A DNA stretch of 32,841 nucleotides from CAZTHM01 sp041946825. GTDB taxonomy: Bacteria; Acidobacteriota; Terriglobia; UBA7540. The notes under the pieces were generated by a model. The model had not been told where the DNA came from. It was given only the letters and a program-made list of their open reading frames with translations, and made no database searches. Below, piece after piece: positions 20,136 to 28,997 of this stretch (its first letter is position 1; each line of letters begins with the position of its first letter). The stretch spans positions 1 through 32,841 of the forward strand of contig JBHGBD010000045.1 in assembly GCA_041946825.1 (NCBI GenBank), read 5' to 3'. A program made the position numbers and the translations under genes.

Positions 20136-20960
20136 TCACCCTTCCGCTTCCAGCGACTCGATGATGCGCTTGAGGGCCTGGATGACCTCGTCGCGCTGGA
20201 TGCTGTTCTTGCGGAACTGCAGGGTGAGCTTGAAATCCTTGGCGGGCGGCACAAAGCGAAAGACGGCGGGCTTGGATTTCTTGGCGGGCTGGCGCTCCTC
20301 GCGCGCCTGGTCGCGATTCATCATGCCCAGGTGAAAGAGCCGGATCAGGTTTCGCATCTTGGCTTCACTCGGCTGCCGCGCCACCTGGAGCAATTGTGAT
20401 TTGGATAATACCCCCTGTTCGATACACAGAGCTTTAATCTCGTCGGGGATGGCGCGCAGCGTAAACAGCTCGGTGATGGTGGGACGCGACTTGCCGATGC
20501 GCCGGGCGATATCGTCGTGGGTCAGGCCAAGTCGGTCACCCAGGGCATGGACGCCGTCGGCCTCTTCAAAGGGCGTCAGGTCCTTGCGCTGGAGATTCTC
20601 GATCAGCGCCAGTTCCAGCGTCTCGGAATCGTCGGCGTCCTTCTCGATACACGGAACTTCGCGCAGGCCGGCGGCGCGCGCCGCGTGGTAGCGTCGCTCA
20701 CCGGCAATGATCATGTATTTATCCGACTCGACGAGGCGGCGCACGAGGAGCGGCTCGAGCACGCCTTTTTCCCGCACCGAATCGATCAGGCCGTGGAGGT
20801 CGCCGCGATCCTTGCGGGGCTGCTCGGCATTAGGCTGAAGTTCCTCGATGGGAATCATCCGCCCGATCGCCGCGCCGCTGCGCGAGATGATTTCCTCGAC
20901 GTAGTGGGCGTTGTGGCGCATCTTGACGGCAATGGGTAAACCGCTGCGTCTAACCGACAC
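20136..20960 (-). CDS. parB: Chromosomal partition protein ParB (Spo0J)
   Basis: 274 aa from a GTG at 20960, with GGGAGG upstream and an 11-nt overlap with parA. The frame is open further upstream into parA. Motifs: PNAEQPRKD, GVLEPLLVRR, the GERRYHAA box, ENLQRKDLTPFEEADG, an HTH (THDDIARRIGKSRPTITELF) and a C-terminal region with FKLTLQFRKNSIQRDEVIQA. The CTP-binding boxes are intact. ParB binds parS near the origin and slides on DNA. No obvious TGTTTCACGTGAAACA-like parS site was seen in the window by eye. Operon partner of parA. Confidence 0.9.
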   Translation of the reverse strand: MSVRRSGLPIAVKMRHNAHYVEEIISRSGAAIGRMIPIEELQPNAEQPRKDRGDLHGLIDSVREKGVLEPLLVRRLVESDKYMIIAGERRYHAARAAGLREVPCIEKDADDSETLELALIENLQRKDLTPFEEADGVHALGDRLGLTHDDIARRIGKSRPTITELFTLRAIPDEIKALCIEQGVLSKSQLLQVARQPSEAKMRNLIRLFHLGMMNRDQAREERQPAKKSKPAVFRFVPPAKDFKLTLQFRKNSIQRDEVIQALKRIIESLEAEG

Positions 20961-21714
20961 GGTGCAAAACCTCCCGCGCCAGCCGCTCGTATTCCGCGGC
21001 TCCCGATGAGTCCGGCGCATAACTGAAAATCGTTTCTCGGTACGCCGGGCTCTCCTCCAGGCGCACGTTCTTGCCGATGACGGTCTTGAAAACCTTGTCC
21101 CCGAAAACCTGGGTGACCTGCTTGCGAATGTCGCGCGCCAGGTTGGTGCGCTTGTCGAAAAGCGTGACCAGCACGCCCAGCAACTGCAACTCGGGATTCG
21201 GCCGCGCGCGTATCCGCTCCAAAGTCTCCAATAAGTCGTCGGTCCCCTCCAACGCGTAAAAGGAAGCTTGAATCGGTACGAGCAGATAATTGGCCGCCAC
21301 GAGGGCGTTCACCGTCATGATGCCGAGCGTCGGAGGGGTATCAATCAGGACGATGTCGAAATCGTTGCGCACCGGGGCCAGCGCGTCCTTCAAGCGGAAA
21401 GGCGCGTCGAACTGTCCCACCAGGTTGGCCTCCAGTTTGGCCAGCGCGATCTTCGACGGCCCCAGGCAGAGATTCGCGAGCTTCGTCGGCTTAACCACTT
21501 CCGTTATATTCAAGTGGTGGTCCGCCAGAACGTCATAAATCGAGTGGGTAAAGTCCTCCAGTTGGAGAAAGGTCAGCGTGCTGTTGGCCTGGGGATCGAG
21601 GTCGATCAGGAGGGTGCGCTTTCTCTTGTGGGCGAAGGCCGCCGCGAGGTTGATGGCGGTGGTGGTTTTTCCGACCCCGCCCTTCTGGTTGGCAATCGCG
21701 ATTACTTTGGACAC
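20950..21714 (-). CDS. parA: Chromosome partition ATPase ParA (Soj)
   Basis: 254 aa from a GTG at 21714, with GGAG upstream. It begins SKVIAIANQKGGVGKTTTAI, the deviant Walker A of ParA ATPases (KGGVGKT, residues 11-17), followed by LLIDLDPQANSTLTF (A' motif) and DIVLIDTPPTLGIMTVNAL (Walker B). Length and motifs fit chromosomal Soj/ParA. With ParB it drives origin segregation on the nucleoid. It overlaps parB by 11 nt, so they are co-translated. The upstream gene is bfn, 83 nt away. Confidence 0.9.
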   Translation of the reverse strand: MSKVIAIANQKGGVGKTTTAINLAAAFAHKRKRTLLIDLDPQANSTLTFLQLEDFTHSIYDVLADHHLNITEVVKPTKLANLCLGPSKIALAKLEANLVGQFDAPFRLKDALAPVRNDFDIVLIDTPPTLGIMTVNALVAANYLLVPIQASFYALEGTDDLLETLERIRARPNPELQLLGVLVTLFDKRTNLARDIRKQVTQVFGDKVFKTVIGKNVRLEESPAYRETIFSYAPDSSGAAEYERLAREVLHRVG

Positions 21715-21797
21715 TCCACGCTCCGGCTGGAGGTCTGCCGCGGCAGGCAGGTCTTTACGGCACGAGTCGGCGCGGAACGGCCGGCTGCCCCTGTCCG

Positions 21798-22283
21798 CTA
21801 CATCTTATAGCGCCCGATGTCCTCGTCGTTCAAGTTCTCCAGCCACTTCCGGAGCTCCTCATTATTGACCTTGTCGGAAGCGGCGCCCGAAACCTTGGAG
21901 TTTTTCAAGACTTCATCTTCAACATAGATGGGGCAATCGACGCGTAACGCCAGAGCCAGAGCATCGCTTGGACGCGAGTCGATCGAGATGACCTGACCGT
22001 CGCGCTCCAGCCAGATCAGCGCGTAAAACGTATCGTCGCGCAGGTCGCTCACGACGACCTTGTGGACGCGCGTCTCCAGCCCCAGGAGGAGGTTCTTAAG
22101 CAGATCGTGAGTCATGGGGCGTGGCGTCGAAACCTTCTCGATTTCGAGCGCAATCGCGTTGGCCTCGTAAATGCCCACCCAAATGGGAAGCACGGACGTG
22201 CCGTTCACATCCTTGAGAATGACGATGGGCATGTTGGTGACGGGATCCATCATCAACCCGCGGATTTTCATCTCCACTTCCAT
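21798..22283 (-). CDS. Bifunctional nuclease family protein (DUF151)
   Basis: 161 aa with GGAGGATACG upstream of the ATG at 22283. The DUF151 pattern is clear: NMPIVILKDVNGTSVLPIWV, GIYEANAIALEIEKVSTPRP, MTHDLLKNLLLG, then DTFYALIWLERDG and SIDSRPSDALALALRVD. Family members in plants and some bacteria have nuclease activity; most bacterial ones are uncharacterised. It is 51 nt downstream of miaB in the same direction and probably co-transcribed. The C-terminal NNEELRKWLENLNDEDIGRY forms a helix seen in acidobacterial members. Confidence 0.85.
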   Translation of the reverse strand: MEVEMKIRGLMMDPVTNMPIVILKDVNGTSVLPIWVGIYEANAIALEIEKVSTPRPMTHDLLKNLLLGLETRVHKVVVSDLRDDTFYALIWLERDGQVISIDSRPSDALALALRVDCPIYVEDEVLKNSKVSGAASDKVNNEELRKWLENLNDEDIGRYKM

Positions 22284-22334
22284 CGTATCCTCCGCTCCGC
22301 TGCTGCCGCCAACGTCTCACTCGACTTCAGCGGG

Positions 22335-23771
22335 TCAGTAAGCGGCGGCCGCGCCAGATTGCCCCTCAACCACTCGAACACCCACCAGGCTGTTCGGCCC
22401 GGCGGCCGTCACTCGCACGTTCATGTAGCGCCCGATCCATTCGGGCTTGCCCGGAAAATTCACCACGCGGTTGCCGGTTGTCCGCCCCACCGCCTGACGA
22501 AGCCGGGGCTGGAAGGACTCGACCAGAATTTCGAATTCCTGCCCGAGCAGCGCCTGGTTCCGCTTGAGCTGGATTTGCCGCTGGCGCTCCTGTAACTCCG
22601 CCAGACGCTGTCCCTTCTCATCTTCCGCGATCGAGTCCACGAATTCCTCCGCCGGAGTGTTCGGGCGGGCGGAGTATTTGAACGAAAAAACCTGATCGTA
22701 CTCGACGAGGTCGAGCAATTCGACCGTCTGCCCGAAATCTTCGCGCGATTCTCCGCAAAATCCCACAATGATATCCGTTGAAATGCTAATAGCACGGCGG
22801 GCGGCGCGGATGCAATTGATTTTTTCCAGGTATTCCTCGCGCGTGTAGCCGCGCCCCATGCGCTGAAGCACGCGCGTCGAGCCCGACTGCACCGGCAGGT
22901 GGATCTGGTCGCACAAGGCGGGATGCTCATCGATTGCCTGGACGATGTCGCGGGAGAAGAATCGCGGATGCGACGTCGCGAAGCGCACGCGACGCACGCC
23001 CGGCACTTCCGCCACACGGGCCAGCAAGCCGGCAAAGCTCAATCTGGCCGGCGAGGGATCCTGCCAGTGATTGACGATCTGGCCGAGAAGCTGGATCTCG
23101 GTGTAACCCGCGTCCACCAGCCGCCGGCATTCTTCCAGGATGGTCGCGCTCGGCCGGCTGCGCTCCGGGCCGCGGGTCATCGGGACGACGCAAAACGAGC
23201 AGCGCTGGTCGCACCCTTCGATGATGGTGAGATAAGCGCGGAAAGGGTTGTCGCGCCGCGTGAGCTCCGTCTCAAAACACTCGTCCGTATCGAGCGAAAG
23301 GCCGGTGACGCGCCGCTTCCCTGCCTCGAGCTGTTCGAGCAGGTCCGGAAGCTTCGTGTAGCTCGCTGAGCCACAGACCAGGCTGACCTGGGGCGCGCGC
23401 TCAAAGATCCGCTCGCCTTCCTGCTGTGCCACGCAACCCAGCACACCGATCGTCTTGGGATTCTTGCGGAAGGCCTTCTTCAGCGCGCCGAGGTGCGAGA
23501 AGACTTTTTCCGCCGCCTTCTCGCGAATGCTGCAAGTGTTGTAGAGAATCAGGTCCGCTTCCTCGTGACTCCCGGCGGGCCGGTAGCCGCGCGCCACCAG
23601 CGTCCCCGCAACCTTCTCCGAGTCGTGGACGTTCATCTGGCAGCCGAAGGTTTCGATGTAAAAAGTCTTCCGCTCGCCATTATCGGCTGCCGGAAGCGAC
23701 GCCTCGTTCGACGCGGATTCGAGCTGCCGCGCAGAAGGTGCTGTATTGATCTGGACGAGATCACTTGCCAT
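22335..23771 (-). CDS. miaB: tRNA-2-methylthio-N6-dimethylallyladenosine synthase MiaB
   Basis: 478 aa from the ATG at 23771; the frame opens at 23840 but the extra residues are not family-like. The N-terminal methylthiotransferase domain has YIETFGCQMN with its Cys (C44), NTCSIREKA (C80) and GVLGCVAQ (C113). The radical-SAM motif is GCDQRCSFC (C187, C191, C194). A C-terminal TRAM domain (EFEILVESFQ, RTTGNRVVNFPG) is present. MiaB adds a methylthio group to isopentenyl-A37 of tRNAs. The first about 30 residues are low-complexity and variable. It belongs to the leftward run with bfn and parAB. Confidence 0.93.
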   Translation of the reverse strand: MASDLVQINTAPSARQLESASNEASLPAADNGERKTFYIETFGCQMNVHDSEKVAGTLVARGYRPAGSHEEADLILYNTCSIREKAAEKVFSHLGALKKAFRKNPKTIGVLGCVAQQEGERIFERAPQVSLVCGSASYTKLPDLLEQLEAGKRRVTGLSLDTDECFETELTRRDNPFRAYLTIIEGCDQRCSFCVVPMTRGPERSRPSATILEECRRLVDAGYTEIQLLGQIVNHWQDPSPARLSFAGLLARVAEVPGVRRVRFATSHPRFFSRDIVQAIDEHPALCDQIHLPVQSGSTRVLQRMGRGYTREEYLEKINCIRAARRAISISTDIIVGFCGESREDFGQTVELLDLVEYDQVFSFKYSARPNTPAEEFVDSIAEDEKGQRLAELQERQRQIQLKRNQALLGQEFEILVESFQPRLRQAVGRTTGNRVVNFPGKPEWIGRYMNVRVTAAGPNSLVGVRVVEGQSGAAAAY

Positions 23772-23802
23772 GAGAGCAGACACCCCGCACTCAAAGTATA
23801 AC

Positions 23803-24081
23803 TCAGAATGAAGATTTCTGTTGCTGACGATACGCCTCACGGCGATGGGCGACCCGTGCTACGACAACTTGCTTGCTTTCATCGTTAATAAGATAGAGCA
23901 CGCGGTAATCGCCCACTCGAAGCCGCCACTCATTTTCGAACCCCGCCAGCTTTTTCGAACCGTGCGGACGCGGGTTCTCAGATAGGCGACCGACGGATTG
24001 TTCAACTCGTTCCTTGACCTCTTCAGGCAGGGATTTGAGGTCGCGGACCACCCTGGGGCGAAGATAAACTAGGTAAGGCAT
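23803..24081 (-). CDS. RelE/ParE-family toxin
   Basis: 92 aa. Pattern of the RelE/ParE fold: YLRPRVVRDLKSLPEEVKER, LSENPRPHGSKKLAGF, then EWRLRVGDYRVLYLINDE and VVARVAHRREAYR. The RxGDYRVxY core with Arg and basic C-terminal residues is typical of ribosome-dependent RNases of the RelE group, which cleave mRNA at the A site. The start codon overlaps the antitoxin stop by one nt (TGATG), as in many toxin-antitoxin pairs. It sits between miaB and recN. Activity not shown by sequence alone. Confidence 0.85.
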   Translation of the reverse strand: MPYLVYLRPRVVRDLKSLPEEVKERVEQSVGRLSENPRPHGSKKLAGFENEWRLRVGDYRVLYLINDESKQVVVARVAHRREAYRQQQKSSF

Positions 24082-24302
24082 CAGGAACTGGACACTTTGT
24101 TCCGGCGGCGATAGGTTCGCCAGGACACGCTCCTGCCTCGTTCTAGGAGGGACTCCCGAATCAGGAAATGATCGTAAAGGTCGGCGAGAACGTCCTCGTC
24201 GTGGAGAATTCGCAGTGCGAGCGTACGACGCTGCCTTTGTTCAAGTCCTCGAAAAGCGCGGTAAACGGCGTCTCTCCTGATCGCATTTGAATTCGTGGCC
24301 AT
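24081..24302 (-). CDS. Putative antitoxin of the RelE pair
   Basis: 73 aa from the ATG at 24302 (MATNSNAIRRDAVYRAF), with a second in-frame ATG three codons upstream at 24311. The ribosome site is weak in both. It is a small, charged, helical protein with RTLALRILHDEDVLADLYDH, then FLIRESLLERGRSVSWRTYR, a pattern found in unnamed antitoxins beside RelE toxins. No DNA-binding fold could be confirmed. It is paired by position and the 1-nt overlap with the toxin. Antitoxin function is inferred. Confidence 0.65.
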   Translation of the reverse strand: MATNSNAIRRDAVYRAFRGLEQRQRRTLALRILHDEDVLADLYDHFLIRESLLERGRSVSWRTYRRRNKVSSS

Positions 24303-24350
24303 GCGATCCATTCTAGCAGTTTCTGTAAACACGGCAAGTGAGACAAAGGG

Positions 24351-26057
24351 CTACGCCGCCCCCGCCTGCTTCAACATAGCTGCGGCGTGCTTGAGCGCTG
24401 TGTCGGTAATCTGCGCGCCGGAGAGCATGCGCGCGAGTTCCGCGGCGCGTTCGCGCTCGCCGTCGAGATATTTGATGGTGGTCACCGTGCGGCCCGCGCG
24501 CTCGAGTTTCTCGACGAAGTAATGTTGTTCAGCGAAGCAGGCAATCTGCGCGAGGTGAGTGACGCACATCACCTGGGCATCGCGCGCCAGGCGCTTGAGC
24601 CGCTGGCCGACCGATTCCGCGATCCGGCCACCGATCCCGGCATCAATTTCGTCAAAAACAAACGTCGGCGCGACCCGGCGAGCCTTTCCGGCCTTCCCAC
24701 GCCTGGCGCCGACCACGGTCTTCAGCGCCAGCATCAGTCGCGACAATTCCCCGCCTGAGGCGGTTTTCTCGAGCGGCCGGAGTTCCTCGCCCGGGTTGGG
24801 TGAGATCAGGAATTGGACATCGTCAATCCCTTTGGCGCTGGCGCGGTCATCGGCGAGTGTCTCCATCGAAACCTGGAATCGCGCTTTCTCCATTCCCAGC
24901 TGCGCAAGTTCCTGCCGAACGAGTCTCTCCAGTTTATGCGTGGCTTCGTGGCGCTCGGCGGACAATGCTCGAGCCGCCCTCTGATATTCGGCCGCCGCCT
25001 TCTCGAGTTCTTTGCGGACTTCTTCACGGCGTTCGTCGGCGTGCTCGAGATCCGCGAGCTGCTGCCGGATGTGCTGGCGGTAGACGGAGATCTCCTCGAT
25101 CGTCTTCCCATATTTCCGCTTCAGGCGATCGATCAGCGCCAACCGGTCTTCGAGTTCCTCCAGGCGGTGAGGATTGGCTTGCAGCTTGCCAAGATAATCG
25201 CGAAGGAAGAGCGCCAAATCCTCGAGCGACGCGCGCGCGCCTGCGAGTGGCTCGATGTATGCTGCGAGAGCGGGGTCATAGCGGCTCAGGTCGTCCAGGG
25301 CCCGCCCGACCACCGCCAGCCGGGCGCTGGCGGAACCCTCGTCCTCGTAGAGTTCGCTGTAGGCAGAGTGCGCGGCCGCGCGAACCTTTTCCAGATTGGC
25401 CAACACTCGCCGCTCGTCTTCGAGTCGCGCATCCTCGCCGGGGGTGAGTTCCGCGCGGTCGAGTTCCTGCGCTTGAAACCCGAGCAGATCAATCGTCCGC
25501 AATCGATCCTGCTCGTTCTGGCTGAGACCTTCCATTTCGCGCTCGAGCGCCCGCCGGCGGGCATGAAGCCCGCCGACCTTCTCGAGCAATTCTTCCGTCG
25601 CGGCGAACTGGTCGAGCAACTCGAGCTGTGCAGCTTTTTCCAGAAGCGCAACGTGTTCGCTTTGGCCGTGAATTTCGACGAGAAACGGGGCGAGCGTTTT
25701 GACCGCCGCTATCGTCACCGGCTGGTCGTTAACCAGGAGCCGGCTTTTTCCTCCCGCCTGGATTTCGCGACGAAGAATGATTTCGGATTCGTCACCACCC
25801 CCTAAACCGTACTCTTCCAGCCAAACCGTCCAGGGGGCGCGGCCATCGCCGCGGAAAACCGCGGTGACGGTGGCGCGTTCCTGGCCGGTGCGAATGACGT
25901 CGGCTGAGGCGCGCCCGCCCAGTGCCAGCCCCAGGGCGTCAACCAGGATGGACTTTCCCGAGCCCGTTTCGCCGGAGAGGACGTTGAGCCCGGCGCGAAA
26001 TTCCACGCTGAGGTTTTCGATGACAGCGTAGTTCTGGATGTGGATTTCATGCAGCAT
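24351..26057 (-). CDS. recN: DNA repair ATPase RecN
   Basis: 568 aa from the ATG at 26057. RecN is an SMC-like protein that tethers broken DNA ends in double-strand break repair. It begins MLHEIHIQNYAVIENLSVEF, then the Walker A GETGSGKS (residues 29-36), two long coiled-coil halves rich in Glu, Arg and Leu, and the C-terminal ABC region with GELSRLMLALK (signature), FVFDEIDAGIGG (Walker B) and MCVTHLAQIACFA. Length matches the family. It follows the kinase gene by 49 nt and precedes the toxin-antitoxin pair. Confidence 0.93.
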   Translation of the reverse strand: MLHEIHIQNYAVIENLSVEFRAGLNVLSGETGSGKSILVDALGLALGGRASADVIRTGQERATVTAVFRGDGRAPWTVWLEEYGLGGGDESEIILRREIQAGGKSRLLVNDQPVTIAAVKTLAPFLVEIHGQSEHVALLEKAAQLELLDQFAATEELLEKVGGLHARRRALEREMEGLSQNEQDRLRTIDLLGFQAQELDRAELTPGEDARLEDERRVLANLEKVRAAAHSAYSELYEDEGSASARLAVVGRALDDLSRYDPALAAYIEPLAGARASLEDLALFLRDYLGKLQANPHRLEELEDRLALIDRLKRKYGKTIEEISVYRQHIRQQLADLEHADERREEVRKELEKAAAEYQRAARALSAERHEATHKLERLVRQELAQLGMEKARFQVSMETLADDRASAKGIDDVQFLISPNPGEELRPLEKTASGGELSRLMLALKTVVGARRGKAGKARRVAPTFVFDEIDAGIGGRIAESVGQRLKRLARDAQVMCVTHLAQIACFAEQHYFVEKLERAGRTVTTIKYLDGERERAAELARMLSGAQITDTALKHAAAMLKQAGAA

Positions 26058-26106
26058 GGCAAAGGGATCCCGCAGCTTCACAGTCAAGCTACCACATTCG
26101 GGTTGG

Positions 26107-28833
26107 CTACGATAAGGCCTGTTCGAGTTCGGCAACAAACGAATCCGCGGAATCGGGCCGCTCGGCGGGATCGAATGCCAGGGCGTGTCGAAAGAAGCCC
26201 TCCCAACTTTCCGGCGCGGCGGCGGCGAAACAGGTAACCGGAATGACCCGCCCGGAAAGAATCGCGCCGTGCCACTCCGCGGGGCCGGAGCCCGCGAAGG
26301 GTCGGGCGCCCGTAAGCATCTCGTACGCGATGACGGCTAACGCCCAGAGATCCCAAAAGGGCTGCACCGGCTCGCCCCGCAGTTGCTCGGGGCAGGTGTA
26401 AGGCAGCGTTCCCAGTACCACTGCCCCGCCCGTGTAGCTGGTGTCAGAGCTCTCGGACGGAAGGAATTTCGCGATTCCGAAGTCCAGGACTTTCGCCACC
26501 TCACCCGATTCCTGCCGTGCCAGGAAGATGTTTTCCGGCTTGAGATCGCGATGGATCAGCATTCTTCGATGCGCCGACGCAACCGCCGCACATACGCCGC
26601 GCAGAACCTCGAGAGCGCGATGGGGGAGCAGCGCGTTTTCCCGACAAAGGAGTTCGCGTAATGTGCTTCCCTCCAGGAGTTCCATGACCAGGAAGGCGCG
26701 GGAATCGTTGGCGAGGCCGAAATCGTAAATGGTCACGACGTTGGGATGGCTGAAGCTCGCCACGGCTCGGGCCTCGCGGCGAAAACGTTCGGCAGCTTCT
26801 GCGCTCCCCACCAGGTCTTCGCGGACCACCTTCACTGCGACTCGTCTTTCGAGAGCCAGGTCAGTGGCTTCGTAAACGGCGCCCATGCCGCCCCGCCCGC
26901 GCCGCTGCTCCAGGCGGTATCGACCCACCAGTTGCCGTGGAAGCCGCACCAGGCGGAGTTTCGCGCCTTCCTGCGGACAGAATTGCGTCGCCGTGTCGTG
27001 GCATGAGCCGCACTCGGGGCATTCCTGGAAGGTCAGACCCAACGGGGCCGTGGCCGGCATCGGCCGATCGAGGAGCAACGCCATACTTGCCGCAATGGCC
27101 ATCAGAACGTCCTGGTCTTCCCGCGTGTAAGGCTCTTCAGAACGTTTGGCGCCCAGGGCGAGCAGCGCTCCACCTCTGTCCGGATCGGTGGCAATAGGGA
27201 CCAGGAGGTCGATCCGGGTACGGCGAAGGAAGTCAGTTTCTTCATGCGCCAACTGCTGTTGAAGCCAACCGGACTCGGAATGAGGGATCTCAAGTGGTTT
27301 TTCCAGAACGCGGACCAAAGTGGCCAACTTACTGGCCAGGGGCAGCGGAGGCGGCGCCTGCCCCGCCGGAGCCGCCGCGAGCGTGCAATAAGCGTCCCCT
27401 TGCGGCTCTCGGACCATCAAGGCGGCAAACTCAGGGTGCAAGGCGCTTTCGACCTGTGCCACCAGCCGAGGTGCAGCCAGCTTCAGACTCCCAGCCTCCC
27501 GAACCTCCTGGACGATTTCACCCAGCAGCCGCTGGGCGTCGTAGTGGTCGCGGAAGAAGCGGCGGTCAAGTGCTTCCATCCAGTGGCGTCGCCGGTAATA
27601 GATCACCAGAGCCGCGCCTCCCATGGCTGCGTAGGCCCATCCTCTTGCGCGGAGAATCCTGATCAAGGGCTGGTCGCCTTGAAGAAGCAGATCCGCCAAC
27701 AGGATGAATCCCAGGCCGGGAATGAGCCAGATCAGGAATCCTCGCGCCAGAGCGTATTGCAGCCCCTGGCGGATCATGACTCGGATATCGAACATCCGGT
27801 GCTTCAGGATCGCGTAGGCCGACGACAGCGGAAACGACATGCTGAGCAATTGCAGGGGACCTTCAAGGGCCCCTGCCCAGATAGAACTGCGCACAAGCCC
27901 GCGTGACTCCAGAAAGATCAGCGCGATCGCCGAGACCAGACTCACGACCATTCCCGCCGCCATGAAGCACAGGCGGCGCCGTTCGTTGCGATCCTCAAGC
28001 CGCCAATAATTCAGCGCCAGGGCCATCACGGCACCCGCCACATAAACAACGCCTCGGACCGAACTGAGCGTGAAGACCCATTCAGGGGGGACATCGGGAT
28101 TTTGGGGTTGGTAGGTTACGGTGTAGATTCCCAGGATTCGCCACGGCAGCGGGATAAGGACGGGAATCCAGACCAGCGCCCACGGCCACCGGGACTTGAA
28201 TAATCTGCTCGGGAAGACCAGGAAAAACGTCAGCGCGATGCCATCGAGGATCAAGCGGCTGAGCTGCGGAATCCACAACAGAGCGCCCACCAGCGACGGC
28301 AACTGACGCCACATGACGGCCCAGCCATCCCACACTCCAAATGCAAATGGAGTTGTGGCCAGCAGCCACGCTCCCCACAAAGCCGCGGGATCGGAGGGCC
28401 GGCGTATCGTGATGAGGAGAGCCAGGCTAAAACTGATCAAACCGAAAGCGACAACGGGCGGCCCAACCCGCCGCGCGTACCAGACTCCTTTGGGCAGGGA
28501 TAACTTGATCACGAGCGACTTGTGATCGCGAACCATCTCCCATTGCTGCGGTTTTTCGGCCTGGGTGTTGGCGCGAACGGCCTGCCAGTCATGAATGTTC
28601 CGAATCTTCACGCCGTCAATCGCCACGACGCGGTCGCCCGCCACCAGCCCAGCTCTTTTCCAGAAGGAATCCTCCAGCACGGCCTTCACATGGAGCCCTT
28701 CCCCTGGGAACTCGAACTCAATGCCCGGCGGCAAGTCGGGTCCGGTGAAGACGGTATAAGGCAGGAAGGCGAGATAGCCGAAATAGGAAACCGCAAGGGG
28801 ATACAGCCACCAGGGCGGGCGCTTCGACGGCAT
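26107..28833 (-). CDS. PDZ - multi-TM - GAF - zinc ribbon - Ser/Thr protein kinase
   Basis: 908 aa from the ATG at 28833, with GGAG upstream. Order: an N-terminal TM helix (about 8-30), a PDZ-like domain (about 35-115, GEGLHVKAVLEDSFWKRAGL, GDRVVAIDGVKI), six to eight TM helices (about 120-410), a GAF-like domain (about 430-590), a Cys ribbon (CPECGSC then FC at 605-619) and a C-terminal kinase with GRGGMG loop, K668 (VAVKVV), HRDLKPEN (761-768) and DFG (784-786). The kinase is complete by motif. This topology, with the kinase last rather than first, differs from PknB-type proteins. It probably senses envelope or cytoplasmic signals. Gene start is divergent from tolQ. Confidence 0.88.
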   Translation of the reverse strand: MPSKRPPWWLYPLAVSYFGYLAFLPYTVFTGPDLPPGIEFEFPGEGLHVKAVLEDSFWKRAGLVAGDRVVAIDGVKIRNIHDWQAVRANTQAEKPQQWEMVRDHKSLVIKLSLPKGVWYARRVGPPVVAFGLISFSLALLITIRRPSDPAALWGAWLLATTPFAFGVWDGWAVMWRQLPSLVGALLWIPQLSRLILDGIALTFFLVFPSRLFKSRWPWALVWIPVLIPLPWRILGIYTVTYQPQNPDVPPEWVFTLSSVRGVVYVAGAVMALALNYWRLEDRNERRRLCFMAAGMVVSLVSAIALIFLESRGLVRSSIWAGALEGPLQLLSMSFPLSSAYAILKHRMFDIRVMIRQGLQYALARGFLIWLIPGLGFILLADLLLQGDQPLIRILRARGWAYAAMGGAALVIYYRRRHWMEALDRRFFRDHYDAQRLLGEIVQEVREAGSLKLAAPRLVAQVESALHPEFAALMVREPQGDAYCTLAAAPAGQAPPPLPLASKLATLVRVLEKPLEIPHSESGWLQQQLAHEETDFLRRTRIDLLVPIATDPDRGGALLALGAKRSEEPYTREDQDVLMAIAASMALLLDRPMPATAPLGLTFQECPECGSCHDTATQFCPQEGAKLRLVRLPRQLVGRYRLEQRRGRGGMGAVYEATDLALERRVAVKVVREDLVGSAEAAERFRREARAVASFSHPNVVTIYDFGLANDSRAFLVMELLEGSTLRELLCRENALLPHRALEVLRGVCAAVASAHRRMLIHRDLKPENIFLARQESGEVAKVLDFGIAKFLPSESSDTSYTGGAVVLGTLPYTCPEQLRGEPVQPFWDLWALAVIAYEMLTGARPFAGSGPAEWHGAILSGRVIPVTCFAAAAPESWEGFFRHALAFDPAERPDSADSFVAELEQALS

Positions 28834-28870
28834 GCGGAGATCTCCGCGCGGAACCGGAAAACTGCGGGCG

Positions 28871-28899
28871 ATTATAGCAGACCTCGGCACCGGTCAGGT
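28871..28899 (-). promoter_or_regulatory. Candidate promoter of the PDZ-kinase gene
   Basis: On the minus strand a perfect TATAAT (28876-28871) lies about 40 bp upstream of the ATG at 28833. A weaker CTGACC-type -35 lies 15 bp before it (spacing short). The leader would be only about 30 nt. It overlaps nothing else and faces away from the tolQ promoter. Confidence 0.45.
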
Positions 28900-28919
28900 T
28901 CCGCGATTGCGTTGATTCG

Positions 28920-28948
28920 TTGACGGACATAGTACGCTGTGCTACTTT
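28920..28948 (+). promoter_or_regulatory. Candidate promoter of the tol operon
   Basis: TTGACG (28920-28925) and TACTTT (28943-28948) have the ideal 17-bp spacing and lead into the strong Shine-Dalgarno AAGGAGG (28987-28993) of tolQ. The -35 is good, the -10 weak. It is divergent from the kinase promoter. Confidence 0.5.
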
Positions 28949-28997
28949 GGGTTCGAGGGCGGTCGTCCGGCGTAATCTCTCATTTCAAGGAGGTGTG

